DNA of 64,000 nucleotides from Enterocloster alcoholdehydrogenati (lineage in GTDB: Bacteria > Bacillota > Clostridia > Lachnospirales > Lachnospiraceae): assembly GCF_013282095.1 (NCBI RefSeq), contig NZ_BLTJ01000011.1:62001-126000 (forward strand), written 5' to 3'. Of this stretch, positions 43,244-51,610 are shown in pieces. Made by a program: the position numbers and the translations under genes. A model generated the notes under the pieces. It did no database searches, had not been told where the DNA came from, and saw only the letters and a list, made by a program, of their open reading frames with translations. Position 1 is the first letter of the stretch. Each line of letters starts with the position of its first letter.

Positions 43244-44992
43244 TCAAGACAGGCTCCAACCGGCAGAGTTCATACGGATACGGACGAAATCCTGATAAAT
43301 ACCGGGTTGTTCCATCAATTCCTCATGGGTGCCATGCTGCGAGATCTGTCCGTCACTGATGACCAAAATCTGGTCGGCGTTCTGGATGGTATTCAAACGG
43401 TGGGCAATGACCAGCAGGGTCTTACCCTTTACCAGTTCGGAGATAGCCTCCTGAATATAGCTCTCATTGTCAGTGTCCACGCTGGCGGTCGCCTCGTCCA
43501 AAATTACAATAGGAGCGTCTTTCAGAATACAGCGGGCGATGGAGATACGCTGTTTCTCACCGCCGGAGAGGGTTGCGCCGCCCTCTCCCACCACAGTCTG
43601 AAATCCGTCAGGCAGAGCCATGATGAAATCGTAGCAGCGGGCTTTCCTCGCCGCCTCATAGACCTCCTCCTCGGTGGCGTCTGGCTTGCCCATACTGATG
43701 TTGTTATAGATCGTGTCCTGGAAGAGATACACGCGCTGGAATACCATGCTGATGTGATCCATCAGCTCTGCGAGGGGGACTTGCCGGGTATCCACACCAC
43801 GGATGGCAACACTGCCGCTTTTCACATCCCACAGCCGGGCCAGAAGATTGGCGATGGTGGACTTTCCGCCGCCGGAGGGCCCCACAAGAGCGGTCATGCT
43901 ATTTGGGCGCATAGAGAAGCTGATGTGGTGCAGCACCTCCTTGTCCTGGTAGGCAAAGGCCACATCATGAAACCGCACTTCCGGCTGGCCGGGCTGTGCC
44001 TGAGCTGGAATATGCTGTTTCCCTGTGTCCGGGAGCTCCGGCTCCTCCAATACAGCCTCAATGCGGTCCAGGGCGGCGTTCATCACGGTCAGGCGGGACG
44101 CCTCGCCATAGAGCGCCTTGAGCGGCCCGAACAGGTCAAAGACAAACAGGAGGACGCCCAGCACATAGGCCAGAGAAAGAACTCCGCTCCGCTCCAGAAA
44201 GACCGACAGGCTAAAAATCGCGGCAATCCCGATTCCATAAAGGATATTCAGCCCCATAGTCCACGGAGTCATCTTCCGCTCAAAGGCAAGGGATGTATTT
44301 CTGGACCGCTTGAAATTGCCGGTCAGTTCTTCCGACTTCTCACCCAGCAGGTTATAGCTCTTGATGACCCCGATGCCCTCTACAAAGGACAGCACCGCGT
44401 CCGTCAGCCGTTCGCTCTGCTCCTGACGGCCAGCGGCTTCCCGCAGGGAAACTTTGTTCATCCCTCTGGAAACCAGCCACGCCAAGATGGTCACAAGGGC
44501 CGCGATCAGGCCCAACTGCCAATTCAGATAGAACATAAACGCCAGCAGAACCAAGGAGGACAGCAGATAGCTCATCATGTTGCCCAGCGTGCTCATGGCG
44601 ACTTCTTCGATAAACACCATGTCGGTGCTGAGGACAGAACTGATTTTGCCGATATTGCCGGAGGTGAAGTAGCCCATGGGCAGTTTCCGCAGGTGTCCGC
44701 CCAGCTCCATGCGCTTCTCGGCAAACATCAGGTAGCCCGCCGCACTCTGGAGGCTGTCGCTGAGATAGTGGACCAGCATCTGCACCAGCACGGCCGCCGC
44801 GAGGCCAAGGCCCACATAGAGGCAGGTCTGCCCGGTCAGTGTTCCGGCGGCAAAGCCGCTCAACACCACAAAGGCCAGGAAGATCGGCATTTTAGACAGG
44901 ATCGACTCCACAAACGCGCAGGCAAAAGCGCCCTGAATACGCCCTTTATATGGACCGGCAAGTTTCAAAATCCTTGAAAACAGTGCAAACAT
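43244..44992 (-). CDS. ABC transporter permease-ATPase, second subunit (cassette F)
   Basis: A 582-residue half-transporter. ATG 44992 directly abuts the partner stop and follows AAAGGAGGG. Motifs GPSGGGKST, VFQRVYLFQD, LSGGEKQRIS, VILDEATASVD and IAHR intact. Cotranscribed with the partner and, 16 bp on, the DtxR gene. Confidence 0.87.
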   Translation of the reverse strand: MFALFSRILKLAGPYKGRIQGAFACAFVESILSKMPIFLAFVVLSGFAAGTLTGQTCLYVGLGLAAAVLVQMLVHYLSDSLQSAAGYLMFAEKRMELGGHLRKLPMGYFTSGNIGKISSVLSTDMVFIEEVAMSTLGNMMSYLLSSLVLLAFMFYLNWQLGLIAALVTILAWLVSRGMNKVSLREAAGRQEQSERLTDAVLSFVEGIGVIKSYNLLGEKSEELTGNFKRSRNTSLAFERKMTPWTMGLNILYGIGIAAIFSLSVFLERSGVLSLAYVLGVLLFVFDLFGPLKALYGEASRLTVMNAALDRIEAVLEEPELPDTGKQHIPAQAQPGQPEVRFHDVAFAYQDKEVLHHISFSMRPNSMTALVGPSGGGKSTIANLLARLWDVKSGSVAIRGVDTRQVPLAELMDHISMVFQRVYLFQDTIYNNISMGKPDATEEEVYEAARKARCYDFIMALPDGFQTVVGEGGATLSGGEKQRISIARCILKDAPIVILDEATASVDTDNESYIQEAISELVKGKTLLVIAHRLNTIQNADQILVISDGQISQHGTHEELMEQPGIYQDFVRIRMNSAGWSLS

Positions 44993-46777
44993 TTAGTTTC
45001 CCTCCTTTGCGGTATGTATGTTCCATTCGGCACTGTCCTGGGCCGCCTTCCACAGCTTTTGATATTCCGGGCAGGAGTGAATCAGGTTCTGATGCTTTCC
45101 TGCCGCAACCAGTTCGCCGTGGTCTACAACGCAGATTTGGTCGGCGTTCATAATCGCGGGCAGCTTATGGGCGATAACAACCAGAGTCTTGCCCTTCACC
45201 AGCTCCGCAATCGCCGCCTCCATCTTCTCCTCGTTCTCGGGGTCGGCGTAGGCGGTGGCCTCGTCAAGCACCACAATAGGGGCGTCCTTCAGGATGGCAC
45301 GGGCCAGAGATATGCGCTGGCGCTGACCGCCGGAGAGCATCTTGCCCGCATCCCCCGCCATGGAGTGGATACCTTGGGGCAGCTTTTCCAGAAACTCCAT
45401 GCACTGGGCCTTGCGCGCTGCCTCCAGGACCTCCTCATCGGTAGCGTTCAACCGTCCCATGCGGATATTCTCCAGCAGAGAGGTGTTGAACAGGTATTGA
45501 TCCTGCGCCACATAGGAAATACGGCTGTTCAGCGCCTCCAGGCTCATGTCACACAGTTTCTGTCCGCCGATGGAGATGCTGCCTTTCTGCGGGTCATAGT
45601 AGTGGATCAACAGCTTTGCCAGAGTGCTCTTGCCCGAGCCGGACTCTCCCACCAGGGCCGTTTTCTGTCCGGCCTTGGCTGTAAAGCTGATGTCGTGGAG
45701 CACTTCATCCTCCACCACCATGGGCTTTCCGTCCGGGCCGGGCTGTGTCTTGGTGTAGCCAAAGGAAACATGGTCATAGACGATGGTATCATCCTTTCCG
45801 TGGAAGCTGTCCGGCGTCTGCTGAAGCTCCGGCGCATCCAAAACCTGCTCCAGCGCAGAAATCTTGTAGTTGAGCTGGGGCATGGTGGGCAGGAAGCCCA
45901 GGGATTTGAGGAGCGGCATCCCGATGCTCAGGGAGAGGCACAGCACCAAAATCAGGTCCGGCAGAGCCGACCAGCCGGAGAGGACAAACCACGCCCCCAG
46001 CGGCAGGGTCAAAATCACAGTGCAGGGAAGGAGGCTGCTGTAAATTGCCATCCAGGGCCATGCCGCCTTGTACCAAGCCAAGGTGTAATCCCGGTAATCC
46101 GAAACATCTTTGCGAAACCGCTCATAGGAGTCCGCGTCCTTGTTGAAAACCTTGACGACCTCCATGCCGTTGATGTACTCAATGATGGTGTTGTTCATCT
46201 TCTGGCCGGCCATATAGTAGGGCCCCATTTTCTTCATGCCAACCGAGTACATGGTCATCATGGCAATCAGGCTGATGGGGATGGAGGCCAGGGACAGCAG
46301 CGCCAGCTTCCAGTCCACGAAAAACATAGCTACATAGACCGCGATGGGGACCATCAGGTTTGCGATCCCCTCCGGCATGGAGTGGGCCAGCAGGACCTCC
46401 AGACTGTCCACATCATCGACAAACAGCTTTTTGACCGTGCCGGTGCCCTTGTCCTGGATCACGCCCAGAGGCAGCTTCTCAAACCGCTTTTGCAGGGCAG
46501 TCCGTAGCCGGAGCAGCGTGTCATAGGCGGCCTTGTGCGAAAGATTGAGCCCCCAGCCATAGAGAACAGCCTGCAAGACCAGGCACACCAGCACCAAAGC
46601 CACCCGCAGGATAAGAAACGAAGCGTCAAGTTCCGCTCCCATCACCAGCGGAGCAATTACCTGGTAGGCCAGCACAAAGGGCAGGACGCCCATCAAAACG
46701 CTGACCAGCACCACCGCTGTGGCCGCATAGAGGCCCTTTTTATGCGGCCCCGCGTATTCAAATACCTTTTGAAACAT
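44993..46777 (-). CDS. ABC transporter permease-ATPase, first subunit (cassette F)
   Basis: A 594-residue half-transporter with a slightly longer linker before the ATPase (TKTQPGPDGKPMVVEDEVLHDI). Motifs GESGSGKST, VAQDQYLFNT, LSGGQRQRIS, VVLDEATAYAD and IAHK, with Lys instead of Arg after the switch His. It follows the fused ECF ATPase by 15 bp, in one operon as in cassette D. Confidence 0.87.
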   Translation of the reverse strand: MFQKVFEYAGPHKKGLYAATAVVLVSVLMGVLPFVLAYQVIAPLVMGAELDASFLILRVALVLVCLVLQAVLYGWGLNLSHKAAYDTLLRLRTALQKRFEKLPLGVIQDKGTGTVKKLFVDDVDSLEVLLAHSMPEGIANLMVPIAVYVAMFFVDWKLALLSLASIPISLIAMMTMYSVGMKKMGPYYMAGQKMNNTIIEYINGMEVVKVFNKDADSYERFRKDVSDYRDYTLAWYKAAWPWMAIYSSLLPCTVILTLPLGAWFVLSGWSALPDLILVLCLSLSIGMPLLKSLGFLPTMPQLNYKISALEQVLDAPELQQTPDSFHGKDDTIVYDHVSFGYTKTQPGPDGKPMVVEDEVLHDISFTAKAGQKTALVGESGSGKSTLAKLLIHYYDPQKGSISIGGQKLCDMSLEALNSRISYVAQDQYLFNTSLLENIRMGRLNATDEEVLEAARKAQCMEFLEKLPQGIHSMAGDAGKMLSGGQRQRISLARAILKDAPIVVLDEATAYADPENEEKMEAAIAELVKGKTLVVIAHKLPAIMNADQICVVDHGELVAAGKHQNLIHSCPEYQKLWKAAQDSAEWNIHTAKEGN

Positions 46778-46792
46778 GATTTCAACCTCCCA

Positions 46793-48259
46793 TCAATGAA
46801 AATACTGTTCCGACAGAGCTTTCAATATCTCCGGTGTGAGCCGGTGGTTTTGAACGGCCCCCTGGTCGTCCAGCTGGACCACCTCCGTACAGGTCCGGAC
46901 GATAAACTCAAAGTCGTGAGAGACCACAAACACGATCACGCCGGAAGCGGACAACTGCTCAATCAGGCGGCTGACCCGCACCATGGAGTCATAGTCCAGG
47001 CCGCTGGTGGGCTCGTCAAAATAGATCACCGGGCTGTCCTTGACGATGGCCGCGCCAATGGTGACCCGCTGCTTCTGCCCGCCGGAGAGGGCCGCCGGGT
47101 GCTGCTCCTGGTATTCGGACAGCTCCAGCGCCTCCAGCGCGGCGTCCACCTTCTCTTTGCAGTCCTCCCGAATCCCCAGGGAGAGTTCTTCCTCCACACT
47201 GCTGGCAAAGAGCTGGTAATCCGTGTCCTGCATGACCAGATAGGACAGTGCCCGGCGCTGGCGTGGAGTGAGCTTCCTGCCGTCAAATGTGATCTCGCCG
47301 TTCCGCTGCTTCAAGAGGCCGGTCAGGATGGACAAGAGGGTGGTCTTGCCCGCTCCATTATGGCCCAGGATGCCGATTACATCCCCAGCGTGGGCTTCAA
47401 AGCTGACATTCCGAAAGACCTCCTGCTCTTTCGGATAAGCAAAGGAAAGGCCCTGCACACTCAGCAGGTGTTTCCCCATGGGGCGGCGTTCTTTCTCCTG
47501 ATAATGCTCTGCATCCCGCTCCGGATATGCAGTCCGCAGCCCATAGGATATGCGCGTTTCCTCCGGTAAGGAACAGAACTGCTCCCTTGTAAATTCCTGT
47601 TCGATTTTCCCGTTTTGTATGAGAAATACCCGGTCGATTAAATCACGCAGATAGTAAAAGCGGTGCTCCACCACAAAGATGGTGTATCCGTCCCGCTTCA
47701 ATTTTCCCATGATCTCCGCAAGCCGCTTGGTGGCCGCGTAGTCCAGATTTGCGGAGGGCTCATCGAAGATATAGACCTTTGGTGAAAGCGCATAGACCGA
47801 GCCCACGGCGATCTGCTGCTTCTCTCCGCTGGACAGGGCAAAGATACTCCGGTTTAGGTAGTCCGCCAGTTCCAGATCCTTTGCGGCTTTTGCGATGCGG
47901 TCAATGGTTTCCTCACGGGGAAGCCCCATATTTTCGCAGCCAAAGGCCAATTCCCGTGTGGTGTCCGTCATGAAGAACTGGGAGCGTGGGTCTTGAAATA
48001 CCGTCCCCACCTGCCCGGCCAGCTGTGCGGGCTTCATTTCCAGCAGAGAATGTCCATCCATCACAAGGTCGCCCTGTATCTCGCCGGGATAAAAGTGTGG
48101 GATCAGACCGTTGAGGGAGCGGATCAGCGTGGTCTTGCCACAGCCGCTCCGCCCGGTCAGGAGAATAAATTCGCCGGTCTGCACCGTCATATCAATGCCC
48201 CGGAGGGTAAAGTCCTTGCTCTCCTCATAACGAAAGCTGAAATTTTGAAACGAGATCAT
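46793..48259 (-). CDS. Fused ECF transporter ATPase (cassette F)
   Basis: A 488-residue double ATPase. First domain GRSGCGKTT, VFQDPRSQFF, signature LSSGEKQQIA (Ser in place of the first signature Gly), YIFDEPSANLD. Second domain GHNGAGKTT, LSGGQKQRVTI, IYFDEPTSGLD. The signature change in domain 1 is unusual among the three copies and may weaken one composite ATP site. It starts one base from the EcfT stop. Confidence 0.87.
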   Translation of the reverse strand: MISFQNFSFRYEESKDFTLRGIDMTVQTGEFILLTGRSGCGKTTLIRSLNGLIPHFYPGEIQGDLVMDGHSLLEMKPAQLAGQVGTVFQDPRSQFFMTDTTRELAFGCENMGLPREETIDRIAKAAKDLELADYLNRSIFALSSGEKQQIAVGSVYALSPKVYIFDEPSANLDYAATKRLAEIMGKLKRDGYTIFVVEHRFYYLRDLIDRVFLIQNGKIEQEFTREQFCSLPEETRISYGLRTAYPERDAEHYQEKERRPMGKHLLSVQGLSFAYPKEQEVFRNVSFEAHAGDVIGILGHNGAGKTTLLSILTGLLKQRNGEITFDGRKLTPRQRRALSYLVMQDTDYQLFASSVEEELSLGIREDCKEKVDAALEALELSEYQEQHPAALSGGQKQRVTIGAAIVKDSPVIYFDEPTSGLDYDSMVRVSRLIEQLSASGVIVFVVSHDFEFIVRTCTEVVQLDDQGAVQNHRLTPEILKALSEQYFH

Positions 48260-48260
48260 G

Positions 48261-49034
48261 TCACACCCTCCACAAGATGATTTCCCCGATTCGGGTCTGG
48301 TCCAGGACCAGCAGCGCCGCCAGGAAAAGGATGCCCAGCAGGGACACCAGGCTCTCCGGCCAGGAGAAGCGGATGGGGCGCAGGGCGTGCCGTTTGCACT
48401 CCAGCTCCAGCCCCCGGGTAGTGCCGGAGGCCGCCAGCTCGTCCGTGACCTTCAGGCACCGCATCAGCAGGGGAATTAAAATATACTCAATGGTGGCAAG
48501 AGGATGGGATACCCGTTTCCACAAGGTATCGCTGATCCCCCGGATGTCCATGGTGCTGCGGATCTGCCGGTATTCGATCCGCAGGGTGGGGATATAGCGG
48601 AACATGACCACCAGCGGGATCGTCACCGCCTGGGGAAGCCGCATCCGCTGGAGCGCCACCATCAGGTCGTCCATGTAGGTAGTCCGCAAAATCCAAAGGC
48701 CCATCATCACAATGGGGATCAGCTTCAAAAGCGTCACGCCGAACACGCTCATAATCACACTCAATACCGGCACCTGCACATAGCGGAGCAGGGCGTTGAG
48801 ATAGGCGACGATGATGTAGGCCACAATCATCTTCAAGGCCCACTTTCCCCCGTTTCCTACGGCGATAAACAGGCCATACACCAGCATGAGCGCGAGGCTG
48901 ACCACCTCCCCGGCCAAAAAGTAACTGACAAACCCGATACAGACCAAAAGTAAAATCTTGCAGCGGGGATCTAACAGTGCCGATCCATGAAGGGGCTGCT
49001 GTTCAATGATTTGTTTGATTTGTGATTCTTCCAT
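48261..49034 (-). CDS. ecfT: ECF transporter T subunit, EcfT (cassette F)
   Basis: A 257-residue membrane protein with about five helices; hydrophilic start with LLDPRCK and coupling motif SGTTRGLELECKR near residue 205. It is separated from the S-subunit gene by 115 bp containing a strong GC hairpin, unlike the overlapping genes of cassettes B and D. Confidence 0.86.
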   Translation of the reverse strand: MEESQIKQIIEQQPLHGSALLDPRCKILLLVCIGFVSYFLAGEVVSLALMLVYGLFIAVGNGGKWALKMIVAYIIVAYLNALLRYVQVPVLSVIMSVFGVTLLKLIPIVMMGLWILRTTYMDDLMVALQRMRLPQAVTIPLVVMFRYIPTLRIEYRQIRSTMDIRGISDTLWKRVSHPLATIEYILIPLLMRCLKVTDELAASGTTRGLELECKRHALRPIRFSWPESLVSLLGILFLAALLVLDQTRIGEIILWRV

Positions 49035-49050
49035 TCCAATGCCTCCCTAT

Positions 49051-49086
49051 CCAAATCAAAGCGCGGGGCCATTTTCAGCCCCGCGC
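49051..49086 (-). terminator. Terminator-like hairpin between S and T genes of cassette F
   Basis: GCGCGGGGC (49061-49069) and GCCCCGCGC (49078-49086) pair perfectly; on the minus strand TTTGATTTGG follows. It may partially terminate transcription, giving more S subunit than T and A. Confidence 0.65.
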
Positions 49087-49149
49087 CCTGAGATCAGGCA
49101 GCCCGCTTGCCTGCGTTTGTCTGATTGACTGCCGAGGGGCTGTGCCTTG

Positions 49150-49752
49150 TTATTTGACTGAAACGAGTCCGGCTTTGATAAAGTGCTTTTTCAAAGCCTT
49201 CTGCCCAATCACGGCGCCGATCAGGCCACCTACCAAGCCGGCCGCAACGATGACCACCAGCATGGGGACGGAGGTGATATTCAGCATCCCGTCTATGTAC
49301 TCCTGGGCAATGTTGTTCTTCTCCATGGCGCCCACAAAGGCGCTCTGGAGGAACTTGATGGGGCAGATGGCGCTGAAGGCGAAAATGGCGCTGAACAGGG
49401 CGTAGGCCACAGTCATGGACTTCATGGTGATTTCCTTTCGGCCCATGACCAGAAAATCGCAGATCACGCCGCCGACCACCAAGCCGATGGGGATAAACCA
49501 GAAAGCGCCCACCAGCAGGAACAGGATAGCCTGGATTGCGGAGCAGATGGTGAACACGCCCTTTTTCGGTACCTTAGCCAGTAAGAGCATCATCACGATG
49601 CCATTGGGGATCGCAACAACCGCCGGGTAAAACACATTGGTCACTGGGCCGGCCACACTCATAATGGTGCTGATAATCATGCAGATGATCCACATGAGGG
49701 CGGTCAGGACGCCGATTAGAATAAAATCTTTTGCATTCAACTTTTGTTTCAT
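49150..49752 (-). CDS. ECF transporter S subunit, Trep_Strep (MptD-like) family (cassette F)
   Basis: A 200-residue membrane protein with about six helices. ATG 49752 follows GGAGGCAGAGC; a 20-codon extension would run into the operator and is rejected. Pattern: AKDFILIGVLTALMWIICM, AKVPKKG, end LKKHFIKAGLVSVK. First gene of the cassette F operon, S-(hairpin)-T-A-ABC-ABC-DtxR-winged helix. Confidence 0.83.
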   Translation of the reverse strand: MKQKLNAKDFILIGVLTALMWIICMIISTIMSVAGPVTNVFYPAVVAIPNGIVMMLLLAKVPKKGVFTICSAIQAILFLLVGAFWFIPIGLVVGGVICDFLVMGRKEITMKSMTVAYALFSAIFAFSAICPIKFLQSAFVGAMEKNNIAQEYIDGMLNITSVPMLVVIVAAGLVGGLIGAVIGQKALKKHFIKAGLVSVK

Positions 49753-49780
49753 GCTCTGCCTCCTTGATAAAGTGAAAAAT

Positions 49781-49843
49781 GTGGTGTGATTAGCAACAAC
49801 TAACCACACCACATAGAATATCAGTTATATAAAACTAATCCAA
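49781..49843 (-). promoter_or_regulatory. Promoter and extended operator of cassette F
   Basis: On the minus strand TTGGAT (49838-49843) and TATTCT (49815-49820) are 17 bp apart. Immediately downstream is a 32-bp palindrome (49781-49812) with outer arms GTGGTGTG / CACACCAC around the island core (minus strand GTTAG-TTGTTG-CTAAT). A repressor there would cover the start site. Confidence 0.78.
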
Positions 49844-49868
49844 CCCAAAACCAACCCATTTCAACCCA
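49841..49868. promoter_or_regulatory. Three phased AACCCA repeats, probable AraC site (cassette F)
   Basis: AACCCA begins at 49842, 49853 and 49863, spaced 11 and 10 bp, so the repeats lie on one DNA face and abut the -35 box of the S-subunit promoter. The outer pair is 21 bp apart, as in cassette D. Confidence 0.62.
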
Positions 49869-49875
49869 AAAACAG

Positions 49876-50862
49876 TCAGCTTCTATTTTTGTGATTATCA
49901 AGCCAGCTTTCACGGTAATTTTTGGGCGCGACACCATATCTTTTCTTAAAGGCCGCCGCAAAGTTGCTCGGTTTTCCATAACCTACAATGGAGGCAACTT
50001 CCGTCACATTCCAATCCCCCTCCAAAAGCAGCTGCGCTGCTTGTACCAATCGCTGCTCGATAACATATTGATGAATTGATCTGCCATAAAAAGCTAAAAA
50101 ACCGCGGGTTAATTTCGTGAGGCTCAGATGTACTTGACGGGATAATTCTTCACAGGATGGCGCAAAGGCTAACTGGCTGTCGATGATCCGCTTCGCCTCC
50201 ATGATGGCGGTCCGCTCTGTCCGGGACATGGAAATATTTTTACCCATCAGAATATCCAATTCCAGAACTTCCCCCAGATAGATAGACAGCAGCTCCAACA
50301 GCTTGCCATCCAAATAGAGGTAGCCCAACCCTCCGCGATATTGAGAAAATTTGCTTATTTCCGATAGGACCTGCTCCATAACAGGGGTGACAGAAACTTT
50401 GGCAATGCCATTTAGGAGTTTCTTTTCGTAAGCCGCAATTTCCTGTCCGTCAAAGTAATCGGCAAGGAGTTGTGAAAAGTAGGGAGTAGGAATTTTAATG
50501 CTTTTGAATGAGAAGTTGCTGTCCTTTTTGTAACAAATATATTCTGTACCATCATGTCCGGCATAAATGCAGGACTCGTTTTTTTGAATGGTCATAGAGC
50601 GATGCCCATTCAAAATACCCCAGGAAATTCCATCGTTCATGCAGAATATGATCTGCATATATTCCCTGCTGACAGGCCCCTGTACATTCATATCAGATTG
50701 ATAGCACATCTGCCAGTCCGAGAGAACAACACCATGCTTGATTTTTGTTTGAGAAATCCTGCCATGTCCAACTTCAGAAGGAATGTCCATAGTAATTGTC
50801 TGAGGGGTATTAGTTATTAAATCGTTATAAAGTTTGGTAAGATATAAACTACTATGCGGCAT
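49876..50862 (-). CDS. AraC-family regulator (cassette F)
   Basis: A 328-residue AraC protein with a C-terminal double HTH (APSCEELSRQVHLSLTKLTRGFLAFYGRSIHQYVIEQR... then EVASIVGYGKPSNFAAAFKKRYGVAPKNYRE) and an N-terminal ligand domain. It lies upstream of the cassette F operon on the same strand, the promoter for which sits directly after its stop. ATG 50862 follows AGAAAGAGGTG. It has its own operator-like palindrome. Confidence 0.86.
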   Translation of the reverse strand: MPHSSLYLTKLYNDLITNTPQTITMDIPSEVGHGRISQTKIKHGVVLSDWQMCYQSDMNVQGPVSREYMQIIFCMNDGISWGILNGHRSMTIQKNESCIYAGHDGTEYICYKKDSNFSFKSIKIPTPYFSQLLADYFDGQEIAAYEKKLLNGIAKVSVTPVMEQVLSEISKFSQYRGGLGYLYLDGKLLELLSIYLGEVLELDILMGKNISMSRTERTAIMEAKRIIDSQLAFAPSCEELSRQVHLSLTKLTRGFLAFYGRSIHQYVIEQRLVQAAQLLLEGDWNVTEVASIVGYGKPSNFAAAFKKRYGVAPKNYRESWLDNHKNRS

Positions 50863-50888
50863 AATCCACCTCTTTCTAACTCGCTCAA

Positions 50889-50904
50889 GTTAGCTATCAC
50901 TAAT
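50889..50904. promoter_or_regulatory. Operator-like palindrome upstream of cassette F AraC gene
   Basis: GTTAG-CTATCA-CTAAT, one base off consensus, 27 bp before the AraC start. Confidence 0.6.
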
Positions 50905-51004
50905 CAGATGATACCCGATTTTTCCTCGACAGTCAAGGTGGCTTTGTATTACCAAAACAGCGCAACTTTTCAGTTTTTCTTATCTAAACAGTAACATATT
51001 TTTC

Positions 51005-51565
51005 CTAATCCGTGTGCCTCTCTCTGTAATGATCTACTATGTTTATAATTCCTGTATCTGGATGAATCAACACGATTGACAAGTTTCTTTTTTCAGCAAT
51101 CCCCATCGCTGTCTCTACTCCACTGTAATGTTTCGGATCATTATCATAAACAGCCACAACATAGTCGGCCCGTTTCATCATATATTCCGTGCGCTTTTTA
51201 TACCCTTCACTTCCGGGGTGTTCTGTACCCATCAGCACCTTGGTACAGCCTTCACAGAGTTTTCGTTGCCGCGCCTGGCTTTTTGGGTCCCATCGAACAT
51301 CATGGCCGGGGAATGGGCAGACCATTATGACTTGCAGCTCCTGATATTCTGTCTGGCGCTGCATATTCAACAGGATTTCGCCTGCCCACATATCTACTCC
51401 CAGAGCGCCCCCAATGAAAAAGCAGCGCACACCGCGCTGGTACAGCGACACAAATACATCATGCATCCGCTTTTTTATGCGTTTGCATGAGGTCATATAT
51501 TCATTGTATTTGAATTTGAAGCGGGTAGGGTGTTGACCGATTACAGCACACGAACATATTTTCAC
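51005..51565 (-). CDS. YpsA/DUF1273-like SLOG family protein
   Basis: A 186-residue Rossmann-like protein. GTG 51565 follows GGAGGAAAACCAG and gives the usual start KICSCAVIGQHP. Motifs typical of the DUF1273/SLOG group: a GGALGVDMWAGEI glycine-rich loop, VMVCPFPGHD, and YKKRTEYMMKRADYVVAVYDN. SLOG proteins are thought to bind nucleotide-derived ligands; YpsA of Bacillus is linked to cell division and plasmid/phage contexts. It is divergent from the HTH gene at 51693. Confidence 0.84.
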   Translation of the reverse strand: MKICSCAVIGQHPTRFKFKYNEYMTSCKRIKKRMHDVFVSLYQRGVRCFFIGGALGVDMWAGEILLNMQRQTEYQELQVIMVCPFPGHDVRWDPKSQARQRKLCEGCTKVLMGTEHPGSEGYKKRTEYMMKRADYVVAVYDNDPKHYSGVETAMGIAEKRNLSIVLIHPDTGIINIVDHYRERHTD

Positions 51566-51610
51566 CTGGTTTTCCTCCAAATTTTTCGTCTTACAACCAT
51601 TATATATGCT

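Noticed and set aside
8050-50904. Interpreting the ABC pairs as multidrug exporters
   Set aside because: Possible by family, but linkage to ECF importers, DtxR repressors and intact paired ATP sites fits metal-chelate uptake better. Kept as an alternative.
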